DNA from: Littorina saxatilis
Lineage: Eukaryota > Mollusca > Gastropoda > Littorinimorpha > Littorinidae
Reading direction: 5' to 3'
Length of the DNA stretch: 64,000 bases
Assembly: GCF_037325665.1 (NCBI RefSeq)
Contig: NC_090246.1
Span: forward strand, 92,477,280-92,541,279
Part shown: piece by piece, positions 1-11,200 of the stretch
Numbering within the stretch: the first letter of the stretch is position 1
Layout of the letters: every line of letters begins with the position of its first letter
Position numbers and translations under genes: made by a program
Notes under the pieces: generated by a model
Told to the model about the DNA's origin: nothing
The model's database searches: none
The model's input: only the letters and a program-made list of their open reading frames with translations

Positions 1-1399
1 AAAGATAAGTTTACTGTCGTCCAATTTAAGCTGATAAATAATGATGAACAGTATATTGAAGTTTCTCGACATGCAGCTGTCGTTATGAATACTACTTTAT
101 CGGCCATAACTTGCTCTTCTACGATTTGCGGAGTTTCGATTGTTTTAGTATAGCATTATTTTCCAAGAAGAATACTGGGTGACAGTACTTATAGCGAGTC
201 CTGAGACGAGTTGCCCAGAGCGGTCTGCCTCGGGTCGCCCGCAGTGCGCATGACAGAAAGCCGTTTCTTGGGGCAGTGCAGGAAAGCGCTCGCGAAGCAC
301 TCAACGAGCGGCTTTGGGATATGCTCGCCCACCGCGCGCTTCGTTTTCCAAGATGGCGGCGGTGTTTACACTGCGATGCCGTGTAGTGTGTCGCGGTCTT
401 CTGGGCGTGGTTTTCGACGTGACCCGAGGGATCCACCGTTTTTCAAGGTTCAGGGACTACCCCAGCTAAATTTTCCATCATAACTACGTTCTGTCTGACG
501 ATTTCACTGACCGAATCGTCTGCTAGTTTAAGAAGTGCAACTTTTTTCATATCTCGCAGCATTCGTGCCTTCTTCGTCGCCATCTTGAAGCGATTTGCCT
601 CGTTATGAGCCCGTTGCATAGACCAATCCAGAGCGACTTTGCTCTGAGCAGGCCACTGTGATTCTGAGCAACGCATGGCTGGATTCCACAACGCTCGAGC
701 GGGCATGCCTAAGACACAATACGCCCTCAGAAAAGAACTGCGGGGAGTCGTGAAATCTAGAACTCTCTAGTAGCTTTGAGCTCGAAGTATTTGTCACGCG
801 CACCAGAGTATTTGTTTCACTTGTGTGTATTGGCGTATGATTCACCAGCTTCACTTCATTCTTTTGTAATCATTTTATATTTTCCCACTCTCATCCGTCA
901 CTTTCACCCACCCTCTTCTTATCCCCACGTCATCCTACGACCGTGCACCTCCACCACCAAGACAACATGGAGGGGGACATAGATTAAAGTCTTCAAGTTT
1001 TTGTTTGTCAGTTTTTGTGGTTTGTTTCGCTAATATGATGATGTGTTGTTTTGATTGAAGCGTTCTGCTTTGCCATGACAGCGAAGTGTAGATTTCTGTC
1101 ACGATTTTTTATTGCTGTTACTTTTCGCGGTGTCTGTTTCATGTTCAGTGTGTCTGTGTGTGTGTGTGTGTGTGTGCTTGCGTGCGTGTGTGTGCGTGCG
1201 TGTGTGTGTGTGTGTGTGTGTGCGTGCGTGCGTGCGTGTGCGTGCGTGCGTGTGCGTGCGTGCGTGCATGTCTGTCTGTCTGTAAGTATGTCTGTCTATC
1301 TGTCCGCATATGTATGTGTTCTCGGCGTGTGATCATTATCACTCGTGTGTTCTGACCTCTGTGTGGTATGACATCTTTTCATTTTCTGTTCTCTTGCAG
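1..1399. other. Left edge: intron or non-coding, GT microsatellite
   Basis: No convincing exon was found here. If the gene ending at 2479 is real, this stretch is one of its introns. It contains a GC-richer block at about 190-720 and a (GT)n/(GTGC)n microsatellite at about 1150-1290. Short open frames here show no recognisable domain. Confidence 0.4.
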
Positions 1400-2479
1400 T
1401 CAATGATGGGAACGCAGCATCAGCGGTAAGTTCATACTTCATGCATATTTACCTTTCACGTAGTCGCCGTTGTCGTTGACGAGATCTGTGTCTTAATCAT
1501 TGAGATGATGGTATATTTTCATAAACGGGATTTGTATTGTTTAAAGCTGTGGCGTTAAGCGAACATGTGTAGGCCGCCTAAAATGTAAAATAAATATTAT
1601 CTTTTTAAAGTTTTGATGCACATGAAACGAATCTCAAAAGGTAAATCAACAAAATGGTAAGAACAAATTGCGGATGATACTTGTAGGTGGAATACTTTAT
1701 CTGTCGTCTCTATGTGGAACATGTGTTTGAAGCACAGGAGCTTGTATCCAATCGCCGGTCGATCATTATTTACTCCTGCATGCTTATTATTTACTGCTGC
1801 ATGCTTACCCTTACTACTACTATTTATTATTAGTAAATAGTAGTAGTAAGTAGACTGTATGGAAGTAAGGAGTAAATAAATGGAATAAGGAGTAAATAAT
1901 GATCGACCGGCGATTGAATACAAGCTCCTGTGGTTTGGAGCATCCCCGAACAATACAGAAAACGTCAAACGTGAACGGATGAAATGTAAATGATATGCCT
2001 GTGTAATGGAAAACTTGCATTAATTAATATCTTTGCGGGAGAGACATTTTTATTGACATTGCATCTGTTGTCATCCAAAAGTATGTTAACATGTCACTAA
2101 TGTTGTTTTCATCAAGACTACCGCACCCCCCCCCTTCCCCCCCCTCCCTCCTCTACACTATTTATCGAAAAGTGAACAGCAATGCTAATTAATAAGTCTG
2201 CCCCTCCTACTTCTGTAACTTTACACCAGGATGTGTCGTTGTTGCTGTTGTTTTTGTTGTTGTTTGAACATTTTATTCTGTGAATTATTTATTTACCTAG
2301 TTATTTATCTATTATTGTATTTCTTTAATTTTTAATTCATTGATTTGATTAATTTTATTTATTTTTTATTTATTTATCAATTAACTTATTTTTTTATTCA
2401 TTTTGTTCAGATTGTGTACGGATGTACGACGCTCTTGATTGCTGTCGTTTGCGGGGTCTTGGCAAGTGCTCTTCCTTGA
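1400..2479 (+). CDS. 3' end of a gene for a putative GPI-anchored surface protein (two last exons)
   Basis: Two exons fit together. Exon 1400-1425 follows a pyrimidine-rich tract ending in CAG and is followed by a GTAAGT donor. Exon 2411-2479 follows a T-rich tract ending in CAG and ends at a TGA. With a phase-2 entry the peptide reads NDGNAASA and then IVYGCTTLLIAVVCGVLASALP-stop. That is a small-residue stretch suitable as an omega site followed by about 20 hydrophobic residues to the very C-terminus, the classic layout of a GPI-anchor signal (inference). Upstream exons were not found and probably lie left of the window, so family and function are unknown. The intron between the exons holds a 200-bp palindromic element. 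The next gene downstream is also secreted and on the same strand, so the two may be related. Confidence 0.45.
1733..1932. repeat. Long inverted repeat (foldback or MITE-like)
   Basis: Arms at 1733-1776 and 1889-1932 are near-perfect reverse complements over about 44 bp, beginning CACAGGAGCTTGTAT. Inner sequence around 1812-1853 is also self-complementary (TAGTAGTAG-rich). It sits in the intron of the gene ending at 2479. It could form a long hairpin and is most simply a MITE. Confidence 0.75.
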
Positions 2480-4469
2480 ACAACATTCTTACGTTAAAGC
2501 CATATGTACTCGATGACTATACACGCTAATGGCTTTACCAACAGCTGGAGACATGCTAAATTAAGTTCCCTGCAAAATATTGTGGTCTAGGACCCCTTCA
2601 ATGTTGAGATATGTTAATTTTCATTTTGATCTGGATCGTCCTATTTATAGATTTGCCAACAGAGGTAGCGTTGACGCAAGGGAAATAACTCCGCGTCTTT
2701 GTTTACATCCAAAGTTTTTGAGACTCTAAAACAAGCTGTAATGCATGTATATATGGTCCGCGCATGGCGACATATCGTCATTACATGGTCTTATGGTGCG
2801 TTTGACATCGATTATGGGCAAACTACACTTTGTAAACACGGGAGCGCGTACATATGCCTTTAACGTCACCTGAAGTAGTCCTATCCTGCCAGAGAGCAGA
2901 AAAGAAGGGAAACCTGTTTTATGTTATTTCAAACAACGTACAGTACAAGACAGTTATAGGCGGATCACTGTGTCTAAATCTTCGAACTGATTTTGAGTCT
3001 AGATTAATTTGACAAAGTCATATTTTAACAAGGAATGGTACGGCTTTTAAGTAATTTTTCAGTGCAATTTATGACTCTGACGGAATGATGTTATGAAGTG
3101 TGTGTATATGCATGTACATCTGTTGACACTGAACATGATTCTGTTCATGGATAGAATAAGTTTCCATAGACATTATTTTAGTGCTAAGAGTTTTCTGAAC
3201 AAAATGTAATGGGACAAAATGTAACGGGTAAAGGCAAGGGAAAGAACTGCACACAGAACAGAAACGTCATATTCGTCGATTTTGTCTGAGTTGAATAACT
3301 TCCCTTTAATTACGTTTGTGCTTGTAAGTTTGTTTCGTGTTTTTTTGTCATCCTGCACACATTTTGAGGAAATCAGTTACGTGTCTTTAAACTCCGGATA
3401 GAGTTGGACCGAAACTTTCGCGGTTTATGTTTTGTTTCAAGACAAAAATGGTGGCATAAGTAATCGATCGTTTGTAGTCATTTGGTCGGAGCAGACTACG
3501 TTCAGAAATGTATTTTAAGACCATGCAATGGAATGCCCAACACCATACATTTAAAAGTCTGATAATGAAATAATTTTTACCCTGAAAATCCAACATTACA
3601 TCCTGTGTAATATCATTAAAATGCATACAATTGAAAACTTCCATTCTCATATCCAAAGAGCTTTCTTTTATTGTACATTCGAATCATCACATCCTTGTTC
3701 TACACCGTATGATTAGTCTACTTAGACTGAACATTCTTAATACACTTTGTCGACAAAATTTGCACCCCGGTTTTGCATGTATTGTCAAATTGTTTTGTGA
3801 TATTTTGGATAGTTTCTGGTCATGTTTTTCGCCAAAGCGGCGAGCGTGTAAATATTGTTTAAACTTATGCATGTTAAAAAAATAGTTACCGTTTGTTAGA
3901 TTACCTGTAAACGACCTCAGGTTAATATATATTACGCTCATTTTCTCTGTCACTCACTCTCAATCATTTTCTGAATGTGCAAATCTATATAAAACTCAAT
4001 TTGTCATACCTGAACACTTCCATGGATTACAATTGATATCAAAAACATACTAACAAGGAAAAGGACTTGATTGCTTACATTAGCAAATGCAATATTTATA
4101 AAAATTCAAAGTAGTGGTAACCTTACATTGTTGTCTTTCGTTTTCTTCTGAACAGTTAAATTCGTGGAAATGACATGTTGCAAACATAGGAGTATTCCTA
4201 ATAAAGTAACTGATAATATGTTTTATATTTCGTTTCCTGCTTTTTTTCTTAGCATAGTGTTCATTCCTATGATTGTTAGGTATGCATAGCGATTGTACAG
4301 TTTTTCTTAAATTGCAGTATGGTTTAAAGGTAAAACAAAAAATATAAAGCAGAAAGTCACTTTGATGATTTATTAAATTTTCGTGAATAAAATCTTTATA
4401 AGAAAAACGACAAAATGTGTTTTTTTATTGCGTGCACGCGTGATTGAATGTGTGTAAGTGTGTTAGTGT

Positions 4470-4471
4470 TT

Positions 4472-4565
<94 letters not shown>

Positions 4566-4660
4566 GTGTCTGTCTGTCTGTGTCTATGTCTGTGTGTCTG
4601 TATGTCTGCAAGCCTGTCCGTCTGCTCCAGTGCTCATATACGCACGCGCACACGATCGCA

Positions 4661-4701
<41 letters not shown>

Positions 4702-4715
4702 TCATACACACACAG

Positions 4716-4782
<67 letters not shown>
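4470..4782. repeat. (GT)n followed by (CA)n, inverted microsatellite pair
   Basis: A (GT)n run at about 4470-4561 is followed by a GTCT-rich spacer and then a (CA)n run at about 4663-4781. Because CA repeats are the complement of GT repeats, the two arms can pair over roughly 90 bp. The GT run then leads into sequence shared with the repeat at 6677-7602. Confidence 0.9.
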
Positions 4783-4783
<1 letters not shown>

Positions 4784-5040
4784 GTGGAAATCATATCTCA
4801 AGCCCAACTGAATGAATTTTCATGAACATTGATGAATACATTTTTCAGGACATTGTTGTTTTTCTCCTTTTTGATGATAACTCAATTTGATGACGTTATT
4901 TTTGCATTTCAAAAAGAGTTGAGGCTGCACTGTGGCGACCGCATATTTTAAGGAGTTCCTTCTATGGGATTGCATTTCAGTTGGTACCTATAATTTCAAT
5001 AATGAAACTGTCTTTCCAAATTCTCCCAATCAGTTTTGCA
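4783..5040. repeat. Diverged fragment of the dispersed repeat seen at 6677-7602
   Basis: It shares word order with 6900-7080: a TGATGACGT block, then AAAAGAGTTGAGGCTGCACTGT, then GGATTGCATTTCAG. Similarity is by eye and diverged. Both copies are preceded by a GT microsatellite, suggesting the microsatellite travels with the repeat. Confidence 0.5.
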
Positions 5041-6676
5041 TTTTCTTTTGTTAGTTTACCAGATTAACAAAACGTGTTGATGCAGGAAACAGTCGAACCA
5101 AACAAAGGGATCCCAGTAATTGTTTTCTTTTCTCTTTCCACACATCACTACATGCACAGACCAGGGTTTGAATATAAAGCTGAACATGAACCTATCGTTG
5201 GTGTGTCCAGCGCCTGTGATTGATTGAATGGTTAATCACGCTTCTAGAGTTCTTGTTTCTTCTGTGGTCAGATTACTTGCGGGATGTTTTGATAAGGTTT
5301 TAGTCTTTTTCGCTACACCGCTGAAAAATCACCGGATTTGCAGCACGGCTCACCAAAACCAGGCGAGAGTCGAGACCAGCTAAAGTAATCCCAGTAAATA
5401 ACGCAAACACTACCGGTCAGCCTTTTTCGCGAGTCGCAATCAAAACAGCTCGCTGGAATGAAGGTGGGTTCCGTGTGGTCATTTGCGTAATTACTCAGTT
5501 TTTTCCCTGTGCTGGCAAATTGCTTACTCGGTTTTGAGGGCCAAGAAGCTGTTGCCGTTTAGACCTTTGCTTCCTTCCTTCCTTCCTTTGTTTTTTGTTT
5601 TTTGAAAAACAAATATTTTGTGATTTTTAAAGAACATTTTATGAAAGATTTGTGAAAATGTGCACATCAGAGTTTAAGATATTGCCAGTTCTGCCTTTAC
5701 ATAAAAAAAAGTTTCAACAGAGAAGGTAAAACAAGACATGTGCCAGGTGCACTTGAAAAAAGAGAGAAAAAACACAGAAAGTCAGCTATATGCACTCCAC
5801 ACAATGTCAATGGCTCTAAACCGATGTCTGTGTGTGAAATATAAACTCTATAGCACAAACTGAAAGAAATGTCTGATTTCAGCCTGTCGGGGCAGGCATG
5901 CGTTCTCAACTTACCCACCTTTTAGATATCGTGCAAATAAACATTCGTGGAAGTTCAAACACTCCATTTTCATTATGAATGTTTATCTTAATAAGTCTTC
6001 AAAGGGTTACATAATATAATCAATTATTCACTCAATCAATAACACACAAAAACAATCAATTAATCAATCAAGAAATAAATCAAGAAATAAACGATTGCAT
6101 GAAGCTCAGTTCCTAATCAAAGCAAGATCTTGCCCGCAACTACAAGAACTTTTGTCCAGGAAAATAATGCCACTGGTGCTGGTCACACAAGCATATCAAA
6201 TGGATTTTGTAGTGTCGTACTCTGCTGGTTGACAGACTTTTGTCGCGTTCGTCGGTCTACTTTACGCATATTGCCAGCTAAATAACAGAATTGCGTTTGC
6301 GCTGAACAAACACAGCTCTGATCGTTTGATGGCTTGCGGAGGGTTTGCAGGTGAAAATGAGTGATTCTTTACTTTTGTTCAATTTGTACCTGAAAGGCAG
6401 CACCGTGGCGTGACGTGAAGCGACAACCCGAGACGACTGACCTCCTGTCTGAAACAATTTTGGAATGTGAACAAACACACAAACAAACGAACAAACAAAC
6501 AAACAAACAAGCAAAAAAGCAAACAAACAAACAAACGAACACACAATGCATGAGCTTGGACATATTGCAAGATTCGTTGTTGCACAAATCTTACTGCCGT
6601 CTTTGCTTTGTATAATCAAGTAAAAGCCATACTAGTTTTGTCCTTTTGATGTGTCGATCATTCAGTTCTATGCTGC

Positions 6677-7602
6677 TTTTTACATTTAGGCAAGTTTTGA
6701 CTAAATGCTTTAACATAGAGGGGGAATCGAGACGAGGGTCGTGGTGTGTGTGTGTGTGTGTGTTTGTGTGTGTGTATGTGTGTGTGTGTGTACGTGTGTG
6801 TGTGAGTCTGTGCGTGTGTGTGTGTGTAGAGCGATTCAGACCAAACTACTGGACCGATCTTTATGAAATTTGACATGAGAGTTCCTGGGAATGATATCCC
6901 CGGACGTTTTATTTTTTATTTTTTCGATAAATACCTTTGATGACGTCATATCCGGCTTTTTGTAAAAGTTGAGGCGGCACTGTCACACCCTCATTTTTCA
7001 ATCAAATTGATTGAAATTTTGGCAAAGCAATCTTCGACGAAGGCCAGACTTTGGTATTGCATTTCAGCTTGGTGACTTAAAAACTAATGAATGAGTTTGG
7101 TAATAAAAAAATCGGAAACTTGTAATTAAAATTAATTTTTGATTAAACGATCCAAACATAATTTCAGCTTATTCTTCGTCGTTTTCTGATTCCAAAAACA
7201 TATACATATGTTATATGTGGATTACAAACAAGCTCTGAAAATTAAAAATATGAAAATTATGATTAAAATTAATTTTTCAAAATCCATTTAAAAACAATTT
7301 CATCTTATTCCTTGTCGGTCCCTGATTCCAAAAACATATAGATATGATATGTTTGGATTAAAAAAAAACTCAGTAAGCTAAAAAGAATAGACATACAGAA
7401 CAGCGTGTTATCCTGCTCAGCGCGACCACTACCGCACTATTCTGCATGGCTTGTCGATTTCACTGCCTTTGCCACGAGCGGTGGACTGACGAATATATAC
7501 GAGTATGTGGTCTTGGTGAAAAAAGCAGTGCGTTCAGTTTCATTCTGTGAGTTCGACAGCTTGACTAAATGTTGTTATTTCGCCTTACGCGACTTGTTGT
7601 TT
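6677..7602 (+). repeat. Dispersed non-autonomous repeat with internal GT microsatellite
   Basis: It starts with TTTTTACATTTAGGCAAG and an ACTAAATG motif. It carries a GT tract, then a conserved-looking block (GAGCGATTCAGACCAAACTA and following), two diverged copies of an ATTCCAAAAACATATA block, and ends near GACTAAATGTTGTTATTTCG. A short piece of the same left end recurs near 20520-20537. There is no coding capacity. The class is unsure: MITE-like or Helitron-like. Confidence 0.5.
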
Positions 7603-8252
7603 ACTTACAAGGGTCATTTTAGACTTTTCAGGGTTAGTTGGACAAGTCTCCTGTTGTACAAGGTATCGTACACTGTACACGTGGGGTGCACGCAGAAGGG
7701 GGTCAGTCGCATGGTCCCTCGGGGCAAGCAGGATTGTAATTAGAACTGACCACGTCATACCATATTTGTACTCCTCGACAGCTCAGAGGGGAAGCAAATC
7801 GTCGCCAATGGATAAGCAGCGTTAGTTATTACTCCTCTGAGCGTGGACAACTGTTGTGTCGATCTTCAGTCATCGGAAGTTTGATTGCCGTCAGCTATCA
7901 TTTCAGAAAAAGCAGTTAAGGAGTGAAAAGTGTGTGTCTTACAAGACAGTTTGAAGGTCTTTTTGTGTGTATGTTTAAAAATGTAAAATAAAGTGCTAGA
8001 GACAACAGTGAAGGACTTAAATTGTTTAAAAAGTCAAGGGGAAAGAAAGAAAAAACAAAGAAAAACAAGAAAAACAAACAAAAGCAAAGCAAAAGCAAAC
8101 AGACCAACACGCTGTCATTAGAATTTGCGCATCACATCTTTTGCCGACGCTAGCTCTTGGTTTTAATTTTTGACCACTCGAAAAGTGAGCAAAAATACTC
8201 GCTTTTTCGGCCTCAAAAGGACTGATCTGTATAATTTACAATCTTGGAAACA

Positions 8253-11200
8253 ATGGCAGCCAAATCTACTGGTGTGTTTTGCTGTGTGGTGTTGCTGGCA
8301 CTGATCTCAGGTAGGTATAGTGTAATGGGTGAAATGATGGATTGTTTATTTCCTATGGGAGGATGTACGGATGTATGAATGAATGGATGTATGTATACTT
8401 TGTTTAAACAATGTTTTATTCTTTTGTATAATCGTCAAAATAACAATCATAAGTAATTACGAAAACAAAAACAAGCCTACGGTGCCTTCTAAATAGAATT
8501 ACAATTCGTGACGAAGGCGTGAATGCTATAGCTTGCTTCGGGTTGATCAAATAGTTATACTTGACGGACTCAGCTTCATTGAAGAACTTTTCTTAATACT
8601 GGTGTTGGAAAGAAAAGAGCAATTATCAATTGTTTAAGGTGCTTTACAGCTGGCATTTCTAAAGTTTTGGTCGAAAAAATGCAACCAGTATAAAAGCAGA
8701 CGCAGTCAAACTGTCGATTCCTGAATAACAAAATAATGCGACTGATTATGAAGTACATATATCATCACACCATATTTATGTGATCACAATGTGCAGAGGT
8801 GTTTTAAAGCTAACACTTTAATAAATACTTCAGTCCTAACATTGGAACTCACTGTTTTTAACCCTGTACCACACTTCTTTAAAATTCAAAACTTGTGACA
8901 GTATTCGTGTTTAGATGGAACACATCTATCTGGTATGTAGCCTTGTAGGTAATGACAGGAATTAAGAATACCTACTTCTTCTTCTTCTTCTGCGTTCGTG
9001 GCCTGAAACTCCCACGTACACTCGTGTTTTTGAACGAGTGGAATTTTTGCGTGTTTGACCGTTTTTACCCCGCCATTTAGGCAGCCATACGCCGCGGTCT
9101 TAACAGGGACGGGAGTCTTAAAATAGAGGTAAAATGTACAGAGGCTATGAGAAAAAAATTCTGAAAATCCAAGATCTAAGAAGGGGAAAGTCTGGAAACA
9201 GGAAGTGTTATGAGAGGGTAAATTTATATAGTGCAATATTATATTTGATTGTGATAGACGTGTGGCCTTATTTAGATTTTATCTGTACATTTATTCAATT
9301 TAAAGATGACACGGACAACAAACACTTTAGGTCAGTGTTATTGGAAGTATGATAGGTGTGCTTGTTGTTACATACGTGAACCTATGTTTTATGTTTTATG
9401 TGTGTTGTCCTTTTGTCCAATTGTTGTTATAATCGTTTACAGGCAGGCAGGGTGTGCCGAAGAAAATTTTCCATTTTTATGTAACATTTTAATGGACAAT
9501 AAAGTGTTGTTATTGTTATTGTTATTGTTAAAAGGGGGGCTACAGATTGCATGAAACGAGTCACGTTTTTTTCCAACAGGGGCACGCTGCACATGCACGT
9601 GGCCTAGCGCCCTGCAGGGCTCGTGGTACACCAGTGAGTCGGGCAACTGGACGTGGGACGACAACAACACGCTCGTCACGGATTTTGCCACCTACGGCAC
9701 GCAGAACTTCGAGTGCTACTACACGGACGGTTACCGCTATCTCGCACGGTAAGGGTTTTGTTTGTTAGTTAGTTATTTAGTTAGTTATTTAGTTAGTTAG
9801 TCAGTCAGTCAGTCAGTCAGTTAGTTTGTTAGTTAGTTAGCTAGTTAGTCAGTCAGTCAGTCAGTTAGTTAGTTGGTTAGTTTGTTTGTTTGTTTGTTTT
9901 CCGTCGTTTTGTGTTCATTCATATTTTTACGAAAAAAAATGTACCTTAACAATCGTACATTTTCTGAACTACTGTTTTACGTGCAATCTATGAAAATGTT
10001 TTTACTTTTACAGTCATAACTATCTCCCTACTACCTCGTATGCAATCGGCTCTTAATGATCGATGTGTTCGTCAACAATCATAACATCCATCTGTTTTCA
10101 TTTTCTTTCTTTGTTTCTTTCGTTCTCAAAACTAGCCTACTGCCTTATTATGCAATCTCTTTATGATGGATGACTTCGTCAACAAGTATGGTAAGGCCAA
10201 AAAAAAAAGAGGTCTGTTTACAGTAACATAGGCCAAAAAAATAGGGTCGGTAGGTCCCGATTTTTTTTTGTTTTTTCCAAAAAACCATATTTTTACGTGT
10301 TTTTTTTTGGTGTTTTTTTTCTCCAAAATGCCACAAAAAAAAGTCTAGGGTCGCGCAAAAAAAATAGGGTCGGTCGGGTTACCGTAAACAGACTATTTAT
10401 TTTTTGGGGCCTAACCATCTATGGTTTATTTCTTCATTTTTTGTTTAACCAGAATCGCCAACATCCAAGTGTTTGCCAACATCCCTGGCTACCTGTTTGA
10501 CATCGTCATCTGCCTGGAGTTTCAGCAGCTCTCCGCCAACAGCTTCCTCTACTGGAAAGCTAACAGTACGTCATGCTGTTGTTCTTCTCGTTGGTGGTGG
10601 TGGAGATGGTGGTGATGCACTTGTTGTCGTTGCTGTCCGTTGTTGTTGTTGTTGTTGTTGTTGTTTTTGTTTTTGTTGTCGTCGTCGTCGTTGTTGTTGT
10701 CGTCGTCATCGTCATTGTCGTTGTCATCGTGTTATGGTTATTGTTGTTGTTGTCGTCGTTGTTGTTGTTGTTGAGACTGCTAGTGTTATCGATTTGTTAC
10801 GGTAAAGGATATTACACATTGCATCAATTTACTTCTCTTTCAGTAAGTTGGCATCGTCATTGTGACGTGGATATGCGTATGATGCATTTGATTACTTCTT
10901 CTTCTTCTTCGTTCACGGGCTGAGACTCCCACGTTCACTCATGTTTTTAGCACGAGTGGAATTTTACGTATATGACCGTTTTTACCCCGCCATTTTGGCA
11001 GCATACGCCGATTTCGGGGGAGATTTGATTACTAACATCCATAAAATTCAAATCGTTAGTCTACCAGATATTATATACAATGATGTAGTATTGCATTGCT
11101 CTTCAGACGTAAACCCGTCTCTCAACAACGAGAAGGCCTTCATGAGAGGCATTGGGTTCAGCACAACCACCAGTGATGCTTGCGAGGTTAGCAAGCCTTA

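Larger units (their letters stand above)
2480..8252. other. Intergenic, AT-rich, repeat-bearing
   Basis: Between the stop at 2479 and the signal-peptide exon at 8253 I see no supported coding exon. The stretch holds a (GT)n/(CA)n pair at 4470-4782, an (AAAC)n tract at about 6474-6540, GT tracts at about 6742-6828, and two copies of a dispersed repeat. The promoter and 5' UTR of the gene at 8253 should lie in its right-hand end, but no motif can be singled out. Confidence 0.5.

Noticed and set aside
211-706. Two overlapping open frames near the left edge
   Set aside because: No splice context, domain or codon pattern supports either; both strands are open, as expected in GC-rich non-coding DNA.
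1051-1355. Cys/Val- or His/Thr-rich open frames in GT repeats
   Set aside because: Low-complexity translation of a microsatellite. The same applies to frames at 4396-4825, 13401-14141, 14447-15038, 39101-39541 and 15440-15679.
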